A stretch of 64,000 nt of DNA from Teichococcus vastitatis (GTDB lineage: Bacteria; Pseudomonadota; Alphaproteobacteria; Acetobacterales; Acetobacteraceae), in assembly GCF_003604215.1 (NCBI RefSeq), contig NZ_QXGS01000005.1:124001-188000 (forward strand). The letters are read 5' to 3'. The position numbers and the translations under genes were made by a program. Of this stretch, positions 9,620 to 17,400 are shown one piece after another. The notes beneath the pieces are model-generated. The model was not told the DNA's origin and made no database searches. It saw nothing but the letters and a program-made list of their open reading frames with translations. The stretch's first letter is position 1. The number at the start of each line of letters is the position of its first letter.

Positions 9620-10309
9620 ATGGATGACGGCGCGCTGGTTCTGTTCAGCGGCGGGCAGGATTCCGCCACCTGCCTGGCCTGGGCGCTGGATCGCTTCGGG
9701 CGGGTGGAAACGCTGGGCTTCGATTACGGCCAGCGCCACCGGGTCGAGCTGCAATGCCGCGCCGTGTTCCGCGACGGGCTGGAGCCGGGGTGGCGCTCAA
9801 AGCTCGGCCCGGATCATACCCTCTCTCTCGATGCGCTCGGCGCGGTGTCCGACACCGCGCTGACGCGCGACACCGAGATCGCCATGACCGAGGGCGGCCT
9901 GCCCAACACGTTCGTGCCCGGGCGCAACATCGTGTTTCTGACCTTTGCCGCGGCGCTCGCCTACCGGCGCGGCCTGCGCCACATCGTCGGCGGCATGTGC
10001 GAGACGGATTTCTCCGGCTATCCCGATTGCCGGGACGATACCATCAAGGCGCTGCAGGTGGCGCTGAACCTCGGTATGAACCGACGCTTCGTGCTGCACA
10101 CGCCGCTGATGTGGCGGGACAAGGCGCAGACCTGGCAGCTGGCGGAACAACTCGGCGGCACCTCGCTGGTCAGCGACATCGTCGAGAAGACCCATACCTG
10201 CTACCTGGGCGAGCGCGGCGCCCGGCATGAATGGGGCTATGGCTGCGGCACCTGTCCCGCCTGTGTCTTGCGCGCCAGGGGATGGATGGCGTATCGCTCC
10301 GCCCGCTGA
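9620..10309 (+). CDS. queC: 7-cyano-7-deazaguanine synthase QueC
   Basis: 229 residues. QueC converts 7-carboxy-7-deazaguanine with ATP and ammonia to preQ0. The PP-loop ATP site is [34 protein letters not shown] and [13 protein letters not shown] are family blocks. The zinc site comprises the Cys in [10 protein letters not shown] and the late [13 protein letters not shown]. The start is the ATG at 9620 after a GGAGGGGC-type ribosome site. It supplies the substrate for queF two genes upstream. QueE and a canonical QueD are not in this window. Confidence 0.96.
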   Translation: MDDGALVLFSGGQDSATCLAWALDRFGRVETLGFDYGQRHRVELQCRAVFRDGLEPGWRSKLGPDHTLSLDALGAVSDTALTRDTEIAMTEGGLPNTFVPGRNIVFLTFAAALAYRRGLRHIVGGMCETDFSGYPDCRDDTIKALQVALNLGMNRRFVLHTPLMWRDKAQTWQLAEQLGGTSLVSDIVEKTHTCYLGERGARHEWGYGCGTCPACVLRARGWMAYRSAR

Positions 10310-10358
10310 ACGACCAGCGCGGATGCTCCCGCCCCACCCCTTGGGAAAACTCGCAAGC

Positions 10359-10913
10359 ATGACCAGACCTCGTCTTGAGGGCCTGCTGGCCCTGACCGCT
10401 TTCGGACTTACCATTCCCGCCGCCAACTGGCTGATCGGTAATGCCGGCACGGTGTGCGTGCCGCAGGGCCCCTGCCTGATCCCGGTGGCGCCCGGCGTGA
10501 TGGCGCCATCCGGCGTGCTGATGATCGGCCTCGCCCTGGTGCTGCGCGATCTGGTGCAGCGGCGCCTCGGCCTGGGCTGGGCCTGGCTCGCAGTGGCGGC
10601 GGGCACGGCACTTTCCGCCTTGCTGGCGCCGCCCTCGCTGGTGCTGGCCTCGTCGGCGGCCTTTCTGTTGAGCGAAACCGCCGACCTGCTGGTCTACACC
10701 CCGCTGCAACGGCGCAACCTGGTGCTGGCGGTGCTGGCCTCCGGCATCGTTGGGCTGGTGGTGGACAGCGTGTTCTTTCTGCTGATCGCCTTCGGTGACC
10801 TCGGCTATCTGCCGGGGCAGGTGCTGGGCAAGCTATGGATGGTGCTGCTCGCCCTGCCGCTGGCCGCGTGTCTGCGCCGGGCCGATGCGCGGCGCGGCCT
10901 GTTGCCGGCCTGA
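10359..10913 (+). CDS. VUT-family (DUF165) membrane protein, probable queuosine-precursor transporter
   Basis: 184 residues, five or six hydrophobic segments. Recognised as the VUT/YhhQ (DUF165) family from TIPAANWLIGN, VPQGPCLIPVAPGVMAPSGVLMIG and ALVLRDLVQRRLG. YhhQ of E. coli imports preQ0 and preQ1. Location directly after queC fits salvage of queuosine precursors alongside de novo synthesis. The ATG at 10359 is chosen because the family motif begins shortly after it; an earlier ATG at 10324 adds 12 residues. Confidence 0.88.
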   Translation: MTRPRLEGLLALTAFGLTIPAANWLIGNAGTVCVPQGPCLIPVAPGVMAPSGVLMIGLALVLRDLVQRRLGLGWAWLAVAAGTALSALLAPPSLVLASSAAFLLSETADLLVYTPLQRRNLVLAVLASGIVGLVVDSVFFLLIAFGDLGYLPGQVLGKLWMVLLALPLAACLRRADARRGLLPA

Positions 10914-10997
10914 CCGCCGGCCGCCGCGGCCTGCGGAGAAGGGTCGTGGCGCCGACAGGCTGGCCACCCCGGGCGCCGTCGGGCATAGAGTGCATCG

Positions 10998-11798
10998 ATG
11001 AACGCCCCTGTCGACGACCCCGCCTGGACTGCGCTGCTGCGCTGGCGCGATGGCGGGCCCTCGCCTGAGGGATGGCCGCTGGCCAGCCCGTCGCTGGCGG
11101 CCCTGTTCGGGCCGGTTCTGGCTCCCTCCGGGCGACCGGATGGCTGCACGGTGCTGGGGCGCCTGGCGCAGACGCTGGATGGCCGGATCGCCACCGCCTC
11201 CGGTTCCAGCCAGTGGATCGGCGGCCGTGGCGACATCCTGCACACGCACCGCCTGCGGGCGCTAAGCGACGCCGTGGTGGTGGGCGCCGGCACGGTGCGG
11301 CACGACGATCCCCGGCTGACCACACGGGAGGTGCCGGGGCCGTCCCCGGTGCGGGTGGTGCTCGACACCGATCGGCGCCTCGGCACCGGCTACGGCCTGT
11401 TCTCGGGCAATGGCCCGCCGACGCTGCTGGTCTGCGCCAACGACGCCGGCGGCGCGAACCGGCACGGTGCGGCCGAGGTGATCCGCGCCCCGCGCTCCGG
11501 CATTGGCGGGCTCGACATCGCCGCGCTGCTGCCGATCCTGGCCAGGCGCGGCCTGTGCCGGCTGTTCGTGGAAGGCGGCGGGCTGACCGTGTCGCGCTTC
11601 CTGGCGGCAGGCTGCCTGGACCGGCTGCACGTCACCGTGGCGCCGGTGCTGCTGGGCAGCGGCATTCCCGCCTTCACCCTGCCGGAGGCGGCCCGCATCG
11701 CCGATGGGCTCCGCTTCGAATGGCAGGTGCACACACTGGGCCAGGACGTGCTGTTCGACATCGCGCTGCACCGCGCCCGGCCGGCGGTGTGCGGATGA
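10998..11798 (+). CDS. RibD C-terminal domain (DHFR-like) reductase
   Basis: 266 residues. The conserved block AQTLDGRIATASGSSQWIGG, followed by HRLRALSDAVVVGAGTVRHDDPRLTTR and later RLFVEGGGLTVSRFL, identifies the pyrimidine reductase fold of RibD C-terminus/RibG. These use NADPH to reduce the ribose of a diaminopyrimidine. There is no deaminase domain, unlike bifunctional RibD. It heads a run of five genes with ATGA overlaps (dehydrogenase, PTPS-like, GT4, methyltransferase), none of them riboflavin genes, so a role in an unidentified pterin- or pyrimidine-derived product is more likely than in riboflavin synthesis. Confidence 0.88.
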   Translation: MNAPVDDPAWTALLRWRDGGPSPEGWPLASPSLAALFGPVLAPSGRPDGCTVLGRLAQTLDGRIATASGSSQWIGGRGDILHTHRLRALSDAVVVGAGTVRHDDPRLTTREVPGPSPVRVVLDTDRRLGTGYGLFSGNGPPTLLVCANDAGGANRHGAAEVIRAPRSGIGGLDIAALLPILARRGLCRLFVEGGGLTVSRFLAAGCLDRLHVTVAPVLLGSGIPAFTLPEAARIADGLRFEWQVHTLGQDVLFDIALHRARPAVCG

Positions 11799-12781
11799 CG
11801 CGGGCGCGCGGCTTCTGGATCACCGCGCCGGAAACGGGCGAGATCCGCGACAGCGTGCTGCCGCCCCGCACCGGGGAGCAGGTGCTGGTGCGCAGCCTGG
11901 CCAGCGGCATCTCGCGCGGAACGGAACGGCTGGTGTTTCGCGGCCAGGTGCCGCAGAGCCAGTGGGATGTGATGCGCGCGCCGCTGCAGGCCGGCGACTT
12001 CCCCTTCCCGGTGGCCTATGGCTACGCCGCCGTCGGCATCGCGGAGGAGGCGCCGCCGGCATTGCTCGGCCGCCGCGTCTTCTGCCTGCACCCGCATGCC
12101 GACCGCTTCCTCGCCCCGGCCGCCATGTGCATCCCCGTGCCGGATGCGGTGCCCGATCATCGCGCCGTGCTCGGCGCCAACATGGAAACCGCGCTGAACA
12201 TCGTGTGGGACGCGGCGCCCGCTCTGGGCGAGCGAGTCCTGGTGATCGGCGCCGGGGTGGTCGGATTGCTGGCGGCGTTCCTGCTGGCGCGGATCCCCGC
12301 CACCACGGTCACGGTGATCGACACCGATCCGTCGCGCCGCCTCGTGGCGGAGCGGCTCGGCGCCCGCTTCGCCGCGCCGGACAGCAGCCCGGGCGAGCAG
12401 GAACTGATCATCCACGCATCCGCCGACCCGAATGGATTGCAGCACGCGCTGCGCCATGCCGCCCTCGAGGCACGCATCCTGGAAGCCTCCTGGTACGGCA
12501 ACAAGCCGGTTCCGCTGCCGCTGGGCGAAGCGTTTCACGCCCGGCGGCTGACGCTGCGCTCCACCCAGGTCGGCGCCGTCGCGCCAGCGATGCGCGGGCG
12601 GCGCAGCCATGCCGAACGCCTGGCGCTGGCGCTCGACCTGCTGGAGGATCCGGTGCTGGACGCATTGTGCGGTCCCATGCTGCGCTTCGAGGATCTGCCC
12701 GCCTGCATGGCCGGCCTGCTCGATCCGCCGCCCCCGGGCGTCGCGGCACCGCTCTGCCCCATTGTTACCTACCAAGGATAA
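11795..12781 (+). CDS. MDR-superfamily dehydrogenase without visible zinc ligands
   Basis: 328 residues, medium-chain dehydrogenase fold. The Rossmann glycine motif is LVIGAGVVGLLAAFLLA near residue 150, followed by an acidic VIDTD that suggests NAD(H). The catalytic domain carries SGISRGTERLVFRG, the arrangement seen in BchC-like and related dehydrogenases, where canonical alcohol dehydrogenase has its Cys ligand; the usual GHE is replaced by AYGYAAVG. I therefore see no catalytic-zinc site. Start ATG overlaps the stop of the RibD-like reductase by four bases, and the PTPS-like gene starts three bases after its stop. Substrate unknown. Confidence 0.85.
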   Translation: MTRARGFWITAPETGEIRDSVLPPRTGEQVLVRSLASGISRGTERLVFRGQVPQSQWDVMRAPLQAGDFPFPVAYGYAAVGIAEEAPPALLGRRVFCLHPHADRFLAPAAMCIPVPDAVPDHRAVLGANMETALNIVWDAAPALGERVLVIGAGVVGLLAAFLLARIPATTVTVIDTDPSRRLVAERLGARFAAPDSSPGEQELIIHASADPNGLQHALRHAALEARILEASWYGNKPVPLPLGEAFHARRLTLRSTQVGAVAPAMRGRRSHAERLALALDLLEDPVLDALCGPMLRFEDLPACMAGLLDPPPPGVAAPLCPIVTYQG

Positions 12782-12784
12782 GCG

Positions 12785-13186
12785 ATGTTCAGCCTCACCG
12801 TCGCCGACCACATCATGGTCGCGCACAGCTTCCGGGGCGAGGAGTTCGGCCCCGCCCAGCGCGTTCACGGCGCCACCTTCGTGGTGGAGGCAGAGTTCCG
12901 CGCGCCGAAGCTGGACGATGCCAACCTGCTGGTGGACATCGCCGCCGCTCGCGTCGAGCTTCGCCGCATCCTTGACGCCATCGACTACCGCAACCTGGAT
13001 GACGAGCCGCGCTTCACGGGGCAGAACACCAGCACCGAGTTCCTGTGCCACCACATCCATGGCGCCCTGGCCGAGGCGGTGCGGCACGGCCGGCTCGGCG
13101 CGGGCGGAAAGGCGGTGCGGTCGATCAAGGTGCTGCTGCGCGAAAGCCCGCTGGCCTGGGCGAGCTACGAGGCGGATCTCGCATGA
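12785..13186 (+). CDS. 6-pyruvoyl-tetrahydropterin synthase/QueD-like protein with altered active site
   Basis: 133 residues, T-fold protein of the PTPS/QueD family by overall pattern (HIMVAHSF, VHGATFVVEAEF, VDIAAARVELRRIL, IDYRNLDD, NTSTEFL, LLRESPLAWASYE). Compared with canonical QueD, the HGH zinc motif is HGA, the catalytic Cys position a few residues earlier is Ala, and the LDH histidine is Tyr. The pterin-binding Glu in the late RES segment remains. It probably keeps the fold and perhaps ligand binding but cannot use the standard mechanism, so I do not call it queD despite nearby queuosine genes. AAGGA precedes the ATG; the stop overlaps the glycosyltransferase start. Confidence 0.85.
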   Translation: MFSLTVADHIMVAHSFRGEEFGPAQRVHGATFVVEAEFRAPKLDDANLLVDIAAARVELRRILDAIDYRNLDDEPRFTGQNTSTEFLCHHIHGALAEAVRHGRLGAGGKAVRSIKVLLRESPLAWASYEADLA

Positions 13187-14226
13187 AGCTCGCGCTGCTT
13201 GTTCCGGGGCCGTTCAGCACCGTCTCGGGCGGCTACGGCTACGACCGGAGGCTGGTGCGGGGCTTCCGTGACGCGGGCCACAATGTCGAGGTGATCGAGC
13301 TGCAGGGGCGGCATCCGCTGCCCGACTCCGTCGCGCAGGCCTCCGCCCGCGCAGCGCTGGATGCGGTGCCCGGCGACACCACGCTGATCATCGACGGCCT
13401 CGGCCTGCCCGCCTTCGCCCCCTTCGCCGATGAGCTGGAAACGCGCAATGCCGTCGGCCTGATCCATCATCCCACCGCCATCGAACCCGGCTTCGCCGAG
13501 GACGAGCGCGACGATCTGCGCCAGCGCGAAACCTCGCTGTTTCCCCGCATGGCGCGCCTCGTCGCCACCTCGCGGCTCACGGCCGACCGGCTGGCGGGCG
13601 AGTTCGGCGCCGATGCGGCGCGCATCGGCGTGGTGGAGCCCGGCACCGATCCGGCGCCGCGCAGCCAGGGATCCGGCGGGCCCGGCTGCGCCATCCTGTC
13701 GGTCGCGGTGCTGGTGCCGCGCAAGGGGCATGACGTGCTGCTGCGTGCGCTTGGCAAGCTGACCGACCTCAACTGGAACCTCACGATCGCCGGCGGCCCG
13801 CGCGATCCGGTGCATGCCCGGAGCCTCGTCGCACTGGCGGAGGAACTGAACATCGCCGCACGCGTCACCTTTGCCGGCGAGGTGGTGCAGGACGAGCTGG
13901 AAGCGCTGTACAACCAAGCTGACCTGTTCGCGCTGGCCACCTATTGGGAAGGCTATGGCATGGCGGCGGCGGAAGCCCTGGCGCACGGCCTGCCGCTCGC
14001 CATCACCGCCGGCGGCGCTATCGCCGATGTGGTCCCGTTGCAGGCCGGCGTGATCGCCGCGCCGGGCGACATCGCCTCGCTGTCGCGCGCCATGCGGCGC
14101 CCGATCTACGATGCCGGGTTGCGGACCGAGATGGCGAAGGCCGCCTGGGAGGCCGGGCAGAAGCTGCCGCGCTGGACCGATCGCGCCGAGGCCTTCATCG
14201 CCGAGATCGTGCAGGCGGGCGCATGA
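13183..14226 (+). CDS. GT4-family glycosyltransferase
   Basis: 347 residues, GT-B fold. The N-terminus MKLALLVPGPFSTVSGGYGYDRRLVRGF is a glycosyltransferase family 4 opening with the glycine-rich donor loop. The C-terminal domain has VLVPRKGHDVLLRAL and the E-x7-E type motif EGYGMAAAEALAHGLP. No membrane segments, so cytoplasmic. Its place between a PTPS-like protein and a methyltransferase in an ATGA-coupled operon suggests glycosylation of a small molecule rather than a polysaccharide. Cyanobacterial pteridine glycosyltransferases are a precedent for this type of chemistry; the link here is inference. Confidence 0.88.
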   Translation: MKLALLVPGPFSTVSGGYGYDRRLVRGFRDAGHNVEVIELQGRHPLPDSVAQASARAALDAVPGDTTLIIDGLGLPAFAPFADELETRNAVGLIHHPTAIEPGFAEDERDDLRQRETSLFPRMARLVATSRLTADRLAGEFGADAARIGVVEPGTDPAPRSQGSGGPGCAILSVAVLVPRKGHDVLLRALGKLTDLNWNLTIAGGPRDPVHARSLVALAEELNIAARVTFAGEVVQDELEALYNQADLFALATYWEGYGMAAAEALAHGLPLAITAGGAIADVVPLQAGVIAAPGDIASLSRAMRRPIYDAGLRTEMAKAAWEAGQKLPRWTDRAEAFIAEIVQAGA

Positions 14227-15086
14227 GCGAGGCCTTCGACGGGGATTGGCTGGCGCTGCGGGAGCCCTTCGATGCGCGGGCCCGCAACATCGGCCTGGCC
14301 CTGGACCTGGCGGCGGTGCTGCCGCCGCGTCCGCATCTGGTGGATCTCGGCGCCGGCACCGGCGCGCTGCTGCGCTGGCTGGCGCCGATCCTGAACCGCT
14401 CGCAGCGCTGGACGCTGGTGGATGCAGATGCGGAATTGCTGTCGCGAGCCTTCGCCACGATCGAGGAGCGCGCCGTTCTGGCCGGCTGGACCACCACTTG
14501 GCCGCGGCGCGATACGCTGCTGGTGCACACGCCGCAGGGCGTCTGGCGGGTCGAGGCGCGCACGGCCGATCTCGCCGCCGGTCCGGAAGCCCTGCCACTG
14601 GAGGGTGCCGATGCCGTGGTCAGCACGGCGCTCTGCGACCTTGTCTCGCATCGGTGGGTGAAGCGCATGGCCGGCGCGCTGCGCGTGCCGTTCTACGCCG
14701 CGCTCAACGTCGATGGGCGAGAACGCTTCTTTCCGCTGCATCCGGCCGACCGGCTGGTCGCGCGCGGCTTCGCGCGCGACCAGTGGCGCGACAAGGGCTT
14801 CGGCGGCCGCGCCCTGGGGCCGCTGGCGCCGCGCACCATGGCGCAGGCCTTCCGCGCCGCCGGCTTTCGCGTCGGCACCGCGCCCAGCCCCTGGCTGGTC
14901 GGCGCCAACACGCCCGTGATGGCCGACACCCTGGCGGAGGGCCATGGCCATGCCGCCCTCGCCGCCCTGCCGCGCGGCATGGCGCCACGCATCCGCCAGT
15001 GGATGGAGGTGCGCCGGGCGCAGGCGATGCGCGCCAGGCTGGGCGTTCGCATCGGACACACCGATTTGCTGGCGGTGCCGGGTTAG
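14223..15086 (+). CDS. Class I SAM-dependent methyltransferase
   Basis: 287 residues. SAM-binding motif I is LVDLGAGTGALLRWLAP near residue 40, with an acidic motif II in WTLVDADAELL and motif III-like DAVVSTALCDLVS. No signal peptide. Start ATG overlaps the glycosyltransferase stop by four bases and it ends the five-gene operon; the acid-sugar kinase is 80 bases further on. The methyl acceptor is not known; the context suggests the same pterin- or pyrimidine-like product. Confidence 0.85.
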   Translation: MSEAFDGDWLALREPFDARARNIGLALDLAAVLPPRPHLVDLGAGTGALLRWLAPILNRSQRWTLVDADAELLSRAFATIEERAVLAGWTTTWPRRDTLLVHTPQGVWRVEARTADLAAGPEALPLEGADAVVSTALCDLVSHRWVKRMAGALRVPFYAALNVDGRERFFPLHPADRLVARGFARDQWRDKGFGGRALGPLAPRTMAQAFRAAGFRVGTAPSPWLVGANTPVMADTLAEGHGHAALAALPRGMAPRIRQWMEVRRAQAMRARLGVRIGHTDLLAVPG

Positions 15087-15166
15087 ACCTTCGCCGCGAG
15101 CCGCTGCTACGCTTCTTCCCGATCAGCGCCGGCCGGCTGCAGCCGGTCATCAAGGGCCACACCACC

Positions 15167-16414
15167 ATGCTGCTGGGCTGCATCGCAGACGATTTCACCG
15201 GCGCCACCGACCTGGCCGCCATGCTCGTGGCACAGGGCATGCGCACCGTGCAGGTGATCGGCCTGCCGGACGGCCCGATACCCGAGGCCGATGCCGTGGT
15301 GATCGCGCTGAAGTCGCGCAACGCGCCGCCGGCCGATGCGGTGCGCGACAGCCTGGCGGCATGCGAGGCGCTGCTGGGCGGCGGTGCCCAGCAGATCTTC
15401 TTCAAGTATTGCTCCACCTTCGACAGCACCGATGCCGGCAACATCGGCCCCGTCGCCGATGCGCTGCTGCGGCGGCTGCAGGCGGGTTTCGCCATCGCCT
15501 GTCCCGCCTTTCCCGCCAACAACCGTTTCGTCTTCCAGGGGCACCTGTTCGTCGGCACCGCCCTGCTGAGCGAAAGCGGCATGCAAGACCACCCGCTGAC
15601 GCCGATGCGGGACGCCAATCTGGTGCGGGTCCTGACTCGGCAAACCGGGGGCGGCGTCGGCCTCGTTCCCTTCGCCGTGGTGGAGCAAGGCGCCGCCGCC
15701 ATCCGCGCCGCGGTGACGCAGTTGGCGGAACGTGGCCGCAGCTATGCCATCGCCGATGCGGTCACCGATGCGCACCTGCTGGTCCTGGGAGAGGCCTGCG
15801 CCGAACATGCGCTGGTCACCGGCGGCTCCGGCCTGGCCATGGGCCTCCCGGAGAATTTCCGACGCAAGGGGGTGTTGCCCGATCGCGGCGACGCCGACGC
15901 GCTGCCGCCGGCAGCGGGCAACATGGCGGTGCTGGCCGGCTCCTGCTCGCGCGCGACGCTGGCGCAGATCGGATTGGCACGCGGCCATCTGCCGACGCTG
16001 GAGCTGGATGTGCTGACAACGCCCGACGTCGCCGCCCTGCTCGCCGAGGCGACGGAGTGGGTGGAGGGCCGATTGTCGTCCGAGCGCCCGGTGGTGATCG
16101 CCGCTTCCGCGCCGCCGGAGCGCGTTCTGGCCTTGCAGAACCGCCTCGGACGGAACGCCGCAAGCCTGCTGGTGGAGGAGGCGCTGGCCGCCATCGGGGA
16201 GATGCTGGTAGCGCGCGGAGTGGGCCGCCTGGTGGTGGCGGGCGGCGAAACCTCGGGCGCCGTTGTGCGGCGGCTGGGCCTGCGCACGCTGCGCATCGGG
16301 CCGCAGATCGATCCCGGCATCCCCTGGACCTTTGCCGAGCCCCGCGGGCTGCACCTGGCTCTGAAATCGGGCAATTTCGGCGCGCGCGACTTCTTTCTCC
16401 GCGCGTTCGACTAA
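15167..16414 (+). CDS. Four-carbon acid sugar kinase family protein (OtnK-like, DUF1537)
   Basis: 415 residues. The N-terminal motif GCIADDFTGATDLAAML and CSTFDSTDAGNIGPVADAL are diagnostic for the OtnK/DUF1537 kinases, which phosphorylate D-erythronate, L-threonate or related acids at C4. The C-terminal half has VVAGGETSGAVVRRLGL, the nucleotide-binding part. The usual partners (PdxA2-like dehydrogenase, OtnC aldolase-like enzyme) are not adjacent, but two class II aldolase-like genes occur near 55-58 kb. The start is the ATG at 15167; the upstream extension lacks similarity. It is convergent with the lipid kinase, ten bases apart. Confidence 0.92.
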   Translation: MLLGCIADDFTGATDLAAMLVAQGMRTVQVIGLPDGPIPEADAVVIALKSRNAPPADAVRDSLAACEALLGGGAQQIFFKYCSTFDSTDAGNIGPVADALLRRLQAGFAIACPAFPANNRFVFQGHLFVGTALLSESGMQDHPLTPMRDANLVRVLTRQTGGGVGLVPFAVVEQGAAAIRAAVTQLAERGRSYAIADAVTDAHLLVLGEACAEHALVTGGSGLAMGLPENFRRKGVLPDRGDADALPPAAGNMAVLAGSCSRATLAQIGLARGHLPTLELDVLTTPDVAALLAEATEWVEGRLSSERPVVIAASAPPERVLALQNRLGRNAASLLVEEALAAIGEMLVARGVGRLVVAGGETSGAVVRRLGLRTLRIGPQIDPGIPWTFAEPRGLHLALKSGNFGARDFFLRAFD

Positions 16415-16424
16415 GGCGGCCGCC

Positions 16425-17327
16425 TCAGCCCTCCCCGGCCTCCGGCAATGGCGCGAACACCGTCAGCGCCTTTGGCAGGGTGCGGTAGCGCAGAGGCGTC
16501 TCCATCACCGTCACCTCGCCATCCATCGAGACCCGCAAGCGCCGGCGCCGTGAGCGGATCTCCGCTTCGCAGACCGCACGCATCTCGAATTCCCTCTCCT
16601 CCTTCAGCCGGCCCAGCACGGCGCGCAACAGCATGCGCAGGAGGGCGAGGCGGCTGCCGTGGCGGGTGATGCACAGGCACAGTTCGCCCTGATCGAGGCG
16701 CGGGCGACGGCCGGCGCGTGGATAGGTCGTCTGGTACATGTTGTTGCCGATGAACACGAGCGGCGTCATCAGCCGCTCGCCCCAGCCCTCCGCGCGGACC
16801 ACCAAGCGGTGCCGGGAGAACCGCGAAAGGATGCGGAGGCTGGCCACCAGCATGGCCGGCATCTTGCTCCAGCGATGCCGCTTCTGCTGCCGTTCCCGCT
16901 CCGCCACCATCTCCGGGTACAGGCCGACGGTGGAATTGTTCAGAAAGATGCGGCCATTCACCTCAGCTAGGTCGATCCGCTGGAGGTTGCGCGCGGCGAT
17001 CACCGCGATGGCGCCCTCTTCCTCCAGCGGCACGCGAAGGTCGCGGCAGAAATGGTTCCGGGTTCCGAGGGGCAGCACCCCGAAAAGCTTGCCGCTGCCC
17101 GCCACCAGCCCGGCCACGGTGCCAAGCGTGCCATCGCCCCCGCCGGCAATGATGCCGTCCCAGTTCTGCGCCAGGGCGGCGCGCACCGCGTCCTGCAGAT
17201 CGCCGCCCTGCACCGCGGACACCGACGCCTCGATGCCATGGACGGCGAAGCCTCGCACCAGCCGCTCCGTCACGTCCTCGCCGCCCACGGAGCCGCCGCC
17301 GGCATTGACGATCACCTTCAGCCGCAT
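16425..17327 (-). CDS. Diacylglycerol/lipid kinase family protein
   Basis: 300 residues from the ATG at 17327, where the conserved MRLKVIVNAGGGSV begins; the 65-residue extension upstream overlaps the next gene's tail and is not supported. The kinase signature IIAGGGDGTLGTVAGLV and the PLGTRNHFCRDL block match the DAGK catalytic domain (YegS/BmrU type) that phosphorylates diacylglycerol or another lipid alcohol with ATP. It lies 73 bases downstream of a 2-hydroxyacid dehydrogenase on the same strand. Confidence 0.9.
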   Translation of the reverse strand: MRLKVIVNAGGGSVGGEDVTERLVRGFAVHGIEASVSAVQGGDLQDAVRAALAQNWDGIIAGGGDGTLGTVAGLVAGSGKLFGVLPLGTRNHFCRDLRVPLEEEGAIAVIAARNLQRIDLAEVNGRIFLNNSTVGLYPEMVAERERQQKRHRWSKMPAMLVASLRILSRFSRHRLVVRAEGWGERLMTPLVFIGNNMYQTTYPRAGRRPRLDQGELCLCITRHGSRLALLRMLLRAVLGRLKEEREFEMRAVCEAEIRSRRRRLRVSMDGEVTVMETPLRYRTLPKALTVFAPLPEAGEG

Positions 17328-17400
17328 GGGCGTGCATCCCGCTTCATGCCGGGGCAAAGCGCCAGCGGGAGTGGAGTTTCCACCACGCCGGCGCTTCCGG

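Noticed and set aside
12785-13186. Calling the PTPS-like gene queD
   Set aside because: Key catalytic residues are missing and it is embedded in a different operon.
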